A stretch of DNA of 64,000 bases from assembly GCF_002930105.1 (NCBI RefSeq), contig NZ_PJRN01000002.1, positions 248,001 to 312,000 of the forward strand, written 5' to 3'. Positions within the stretch are counted from its first letter, which is position 1; each line of letters begins with the position of its first letter. The translations under genes and the position numbers were made by a program. Under the pieces are notes generated by a model, which worked only from the letters and a program-made list of their open reading frames with translations, did not search any database and was not told the DNA's origin. Of the stretch, positions 61,644 through 64,000 are shown piece by piece. The DNA is from Billgrantia saliphila. GTDB taxonomy: Bacteria; Pseudomonadota; Gammaproteobacteria; Pseudomonadales; Halomonadaceae.

Positions 61644-61670
61644 TTATCGGCCCTATTGGATTCGACTTAA
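61644..61670 (-). promoter_or_regulatory. Sigma-28 (FliA) promoter for the chemoreceptor
   Basis: On the minus strand TTAAGTCG, 11 bases, then GCCGATAA. The -10 box is an exact match to the flagellar sigma consensus GCCGATAA and the -35 box matches five of eight positions of TAAAGTTT at the exact consensus spacing. It points at the chemoreceptor, about 70 bp upstream of its ATG. Confidence 0.8.
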
Positions 61671-61693
61671 GTAGAACTTTTCGTGACGCAGTA

Positions 61694-62022
61694 CTGCACT
61701 TGCCTCCCGCCTGCCGCAGGATGCCTCGGGCCCTGCCCGGGGAGACTGCCTCACCCGCGGCATACGTCCCGAGCATCTGCGTCTGACCGAAGCGCGGAGC
61801 GGCGAGGGCTTCGAGATCGTTAACGTCGAGTACCTGGGCAACGAGGTCTACGTCTACCTCGAACCCAAGGAGGGCGACACCCTGCTGATCCAGCGCAGCG
61901 AGGCGCCCACGCGCTGGTCGATCGGCCAGCGCGTGGCCCTCGTTCCCGACCCGGAGCACATCCACCTGTTCGACGAAAGCGATCGGGCCTTGGGGCTCAA
62001 GGCCACGCGGGCCGCGGCCTGA
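61694..62022 (+). pseudogene. C-terminal remnant of a UgpC/MalK-type sugar ABC ATPase
   Basis: A plus-strand frame without a start codon encodes about 108 residues ending at TGA 62020-62022. It reads as the regulatory/TOBE end of a sugar-ABC ATPase: RGIRPEHLRLTEA is the family signature at this position, followed by VEYLGNEVYVYLEP and a final HIHLFDESDRALGL. The Walker and signature motifs are missing, and the frame meets a stop codon (61684) just upstream. It lies directly before a LacI-family regulator, the usual neighbour of such transporters, and looks like the leftover of a deleted sugar ABC operon. Confidence 0.82.
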
Positions 62023-62111
62023 CGGGACATCGAGCATTTCCGTGCACGGGACTGTCCCGGCTCCGGCCGGGGCGGTATCCTTGGAGGCGCACTCATTGGC
62101 AGGTAAATCAC

Positions 62112-63167
62112 GTGTCGCCACCGGCCCGCCGTATGACACTCAAGGATCTGGCACGCGAGCTCGGGGTCTCCACCGCCACCATTTCCAACGCCTTCAATCG
62201 GCCCGACCAGCTCTCGCCCAAGCTGCGCGAACGCATCCTCGCCGAAGCCAGGCGAATGGGCTATCGCGGTCCGGACGCCAAGGCACGCAGCCTGCGTACC
62301 GGGCGCTCGCGCATCATCTCGGTGATCCTCGCCGAAAGCTTGACCTACAGCCTCAACGACGCCGTCTCCAGCGAATTCCTTTCGGGCGTGGCCGAGGTGC
62401 TCGATACCCAGGACCATACGCTGCTGCTGCTTTCGGCCCGCCAGGCCAGGAGCCATCTGATCGGCTCCGCCAGCATGGCCGACGGCTTCATCGTCTACGG
62501 CCTGATGCCGACCTCGGATGTGTTCGACTCGCTGCCGGTGAATGCCGCGCTGGTCGCAGTCGACTTCAACGTGGCGGGCCATCCTTCGGTACACGTCGAC
62601 AACGAGCCGGCCAGCTTCGCCATCGCCGACCGGGCGCTCAGGGCGAAACCGCGCCGGCGACCGGCCATCCTCAACCTGCGTCTCACCGTCGAGACTTGCA
62701 ACGGACGCGTTACTCCCGAGCACACCTTGCTGCCGGCCGACCGCACCATCACCCGCGCGCGCCTGGCCGGCTTCCATCGCGCCCTGGCCCAGCATGGGTT
62801 TTCTCCTGAGCGCGTCCCCATGTGGAACGTGGAGGAGAACACCTTCGAGGTGTGCGCCCCGGTGATCTCGGCGGTCCTCGACCTGCCCGACGACGAGCGC
62901 CCCGACCTGCTGCTGTGCATGTCGGACCGCATCGCCCTGACCGCGCTTACGCTGGCCGAACAGCGCGGGCTGCGCATCCCCGAGGATCTGTGCCTGACGG
63001 GGTTCGATGGCATCGCCGAGGGGCAGTACCGGGCGCCTCGGCTGACCACGGTGCGCCAGGAGAGCGGCGACAAGGGGCGCCTCGCCGCGCGCATGATCCT
63101 CGGCCTGGAGCCCCCCCACTCGCGGCTGCTCGATACCGAATTGATCCATGGCGATACCTGCTCCTGA
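62112..63167 (+). CDS. LacI-family sugar-responsive regulator
   Basis: 351-residue transcription factor: N-terminal LacI helix-turn-helix (MTLKDLARELGVSTATISNA, then RPDQLSPKLRERILAEA) and a periplasmic-binding-protein-like effector domain ending LTGFDGIAEGQYRAPRLTTV. GTG 62112 has a plausible AGGTA site; ATG 62133 would remove seven residues before the HTH and has none. It stands 90 bp behind the sugar-ABC ATPase remnant, so its original target operon may be gone. Effector unknown. Confidence 0.88.
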   Translation: MSPPARRMTLKDLARELGVSTATISNAFNRPDQLSPKLRERILAEARRMGYRGPDAKARSLRTGRSRIISVILAESLTYSLNDAVSSEFLSGVAEVLDTQDHTLLLLSARQARSHLIGSASMADGFIVYGLMPTSDVFDSLPVNAALVAVDFNVAGHPSVHVDNEPASFAIADRALRAKPRRRPAILNLRLTVETCNGRVTPEHTLLPADRTITRARLAGFHRALAQHGFSPERVPMWNVEENTFEVCAPVISAVLDLPDDERPDLLLCMSDRIALTALTLAEQRGLRIPEDLCLTGFDGIAEGQYRAPRLTTVRQESGDKGRLAARMILGLEPPHSRLLDTELIHGDTCS

Positions 63168-63270
63168 TCCCGCCGACACGTCGCTTGCACACTGCTTGCA
63201 CGCTTCCTGACCATTGAATGCATCGCGCTGAGGGAAACTGGCAGGGCCATCCTGCCGTCACGAGTCGCCC

Positions 63271-64000
63271 ATGCCCGCCTCCACCCCGCTAACGTTGCCC
63301 TCCTCCCCGCGCCGCGCCCGGCGCCAGCGGGGTCGTATCGGCTTCGGCACCCTGCTCGCCCTGCTGTTGATGGCTGGAGCGGCCGCCGTCGCCTGGTGGC
63401 TGCTCGCACAGCCGCCCCGCATCGAGCGTCGTGCGCCCGCCGAGCTCTCTCCGCCACTGGTGGTCGACGTGGTCGAGGCCCAGCGCCAGGCGGCCGCTCC
63501 GGAACTGCACGGCTTCGGCCGGGTCGTCGCCGAGCGTGAAGCCAACCTGGCCAGCCGTGTGGCCGGCGAGCTGATCGCCTTCACCCCCGAGGCCATGCCC
63601 GGCCGCGTGGTGGCAGCCGGCACGCCATTGGCTCGACTGGACGACAGCGACCTGCGCCTGAACCTGCGCGAAGCCGAGGCGGCACTGGCACAGGCCGAGG
63701 CGGCGCTGGCCATGGAGCGCGGCGAGCAGCAGCGGGCCGAGACCGAGTACCGCAGCTTCGGCCGCGAGCTGCCCGCCGAGCGGCGCTCCTTGGTGCTGCG
63801 CGAGCCGCAGCTGCGCAACGCCGAGGCCGAGGTGGCACGCATCCGCGCCGCGCGGGACCGTGCCCGGCTGGAGCTCGAGCGCGCCACGCTCGTCGCGCCG
63901 TGGCGCGGCATGGTCCAGGCCCGCCTGCTGGGGGCCGGAAGCGCGGTCGCAGGCGGCACCGAGATTTTGCATCTGGTGGATGTGTCGCGCTTCTGGATAC
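63271..64000 (+). CDS. RND efflux membrane-fusion (periplasmic adaptor) protein, 5' part
   Basis: Frame open from ATG 63271 to the window end, 243 residues seen. N-terminal membrane anchor (about 22-46, IGFGTLLALLLMAGAAAVAWW), then the split biotinyl/lipoyl half (ELHGFGRVVAEREANLASRV, PLARLDDSDLRLNLREAE), a coiled-coil hairpin rich in Ala/Glu/Arg, and the returning half RATLVAPWRGMVQARLLGAG. Anchors an RND pump to its outer-membrane channel; the pump gene should follow beyond the window. Substrate unknown. Confidence 0.9.
   Translation, partial: MPASTPLTLPSSPRRARRQRGRIGFGTLLALLLMAGAAAVAWWLLAQPPRIERRAPAELSPPLVVDVVEAQRQAAAPELHGFGRVVAEREANLASRVAGELIAFTPEAMPGRVVAAGTPLARLDDSDLRLNLREAEAALAQAEAALAMERGEQQRAETEYRSFGRELPAERRSLVLREPQLRNAEAEVARIRAARDRARLELERATLVAPWRGMVQARLLGAGSAVAGGTEILHLVDVSRFWI

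Noticed and set aside
61582..62139. Minus-strand frame between the chemoreceptor and the LacI gene
   Set aside because: It is the complement of the in-frame ABC-ATPase remnant, which has a recognisable TOBE motif on the plus strand.

Overview
This window is a GC-rich, densely coded chromosomal segment that fits a moderately halophilic gammaproteobacterium of the Halomonas type. The main evidence is a complete ectoine-degradation cluster in the Halomonas order (doeA-doeB-doeX, doeC-doeD), hydroxyectoine-type genes eutB/eutC beside it, acidic inserts in several proteins, and a pseudomonad-like Entner-Doudoroff block (hexR / zwf-pgl-eda). I see no rRNA, tRNA, CRISPR array, insertion sequence or prophage. 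The only clear gene wreckage is a C-terminal fragment of a sugar-ABC ATPase at about 61.7-62.0 kb.

Layout. 1-2.2 kb: end of a fructose PTS operon (fruK, fruA). 2.3-5.8 kb: a galactonate operon (FadR-type regulator, dgoD, dgoK, dgoA). 5.9-9.9 kb: convergent eda-pgl-zwf and the divergent regulator hexR. 10-11.6 kb: a sodium/sugar symporter whose upstream region carries the same palindrome as the galactonate regulator gene. 11.9-15 kb: a three-gene oxyanion-type ABC transporter (PhnD-like binding protein, ATPase, fused double permease). 15-20.5 kb: RidA protein, MFS transporter, tandem UspA protein, SulP anion transporter, EamA transporter. 20.6-22.9 kb: a slipin / NfeD membrane-protease pair. 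23.1-26.6 kb: ynjBCD-type ABC transporter.

27.2-46.2 kb: nine tightly packed genes (glgA, treZ, malQ, treY, a DUF2934 gene, glgX, glgE, treS-maltokinase, glgB). Together they can make linear alpha-glucan, turn it into trehalose (GlgX/TreY/TreZ), convert trehalose to maltose-1-phosphate (TreS-Mak) and rebuild branched glucan (GlgE/GlgB). No glgC or glgP is present. The run converges on a minus-strand set (HAD hydrolase, eutC, eutB, doeD, doeC, doeX, doeB, doeA) that breaks down ectoine and probably hydroxyectoine to aspartate. A MocR-type PLP regulator (enuR-like) is divergent from doeA, with ghrA behind it. The window therefore holds trehalose/glucan metabolism and ectoine catabolism side by side.

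57.8-64 kb: DUF3108 exported protein, LysO-type lysine exporter, a chemoreceptor with a strong sigma-28-type promoter, the ABC-ATPase remnant, a LacI-family regulator, and the start of an RND membrane-fusion protein that runs off the end.

The most useful non-coding observations are four. A shared AATGTC-N-GACATT palindrome links the dgo regulator and the symporter. A perfect 11-bp inverted repeat plus a third copy over the enuR start codon looks like the ectoine-catabolic operator. Two A-tract direct repeats 30 bp apart lie in front of doeC. An 18-bp perfect palindrome and a HexR-like box lie between zwf and hexR.
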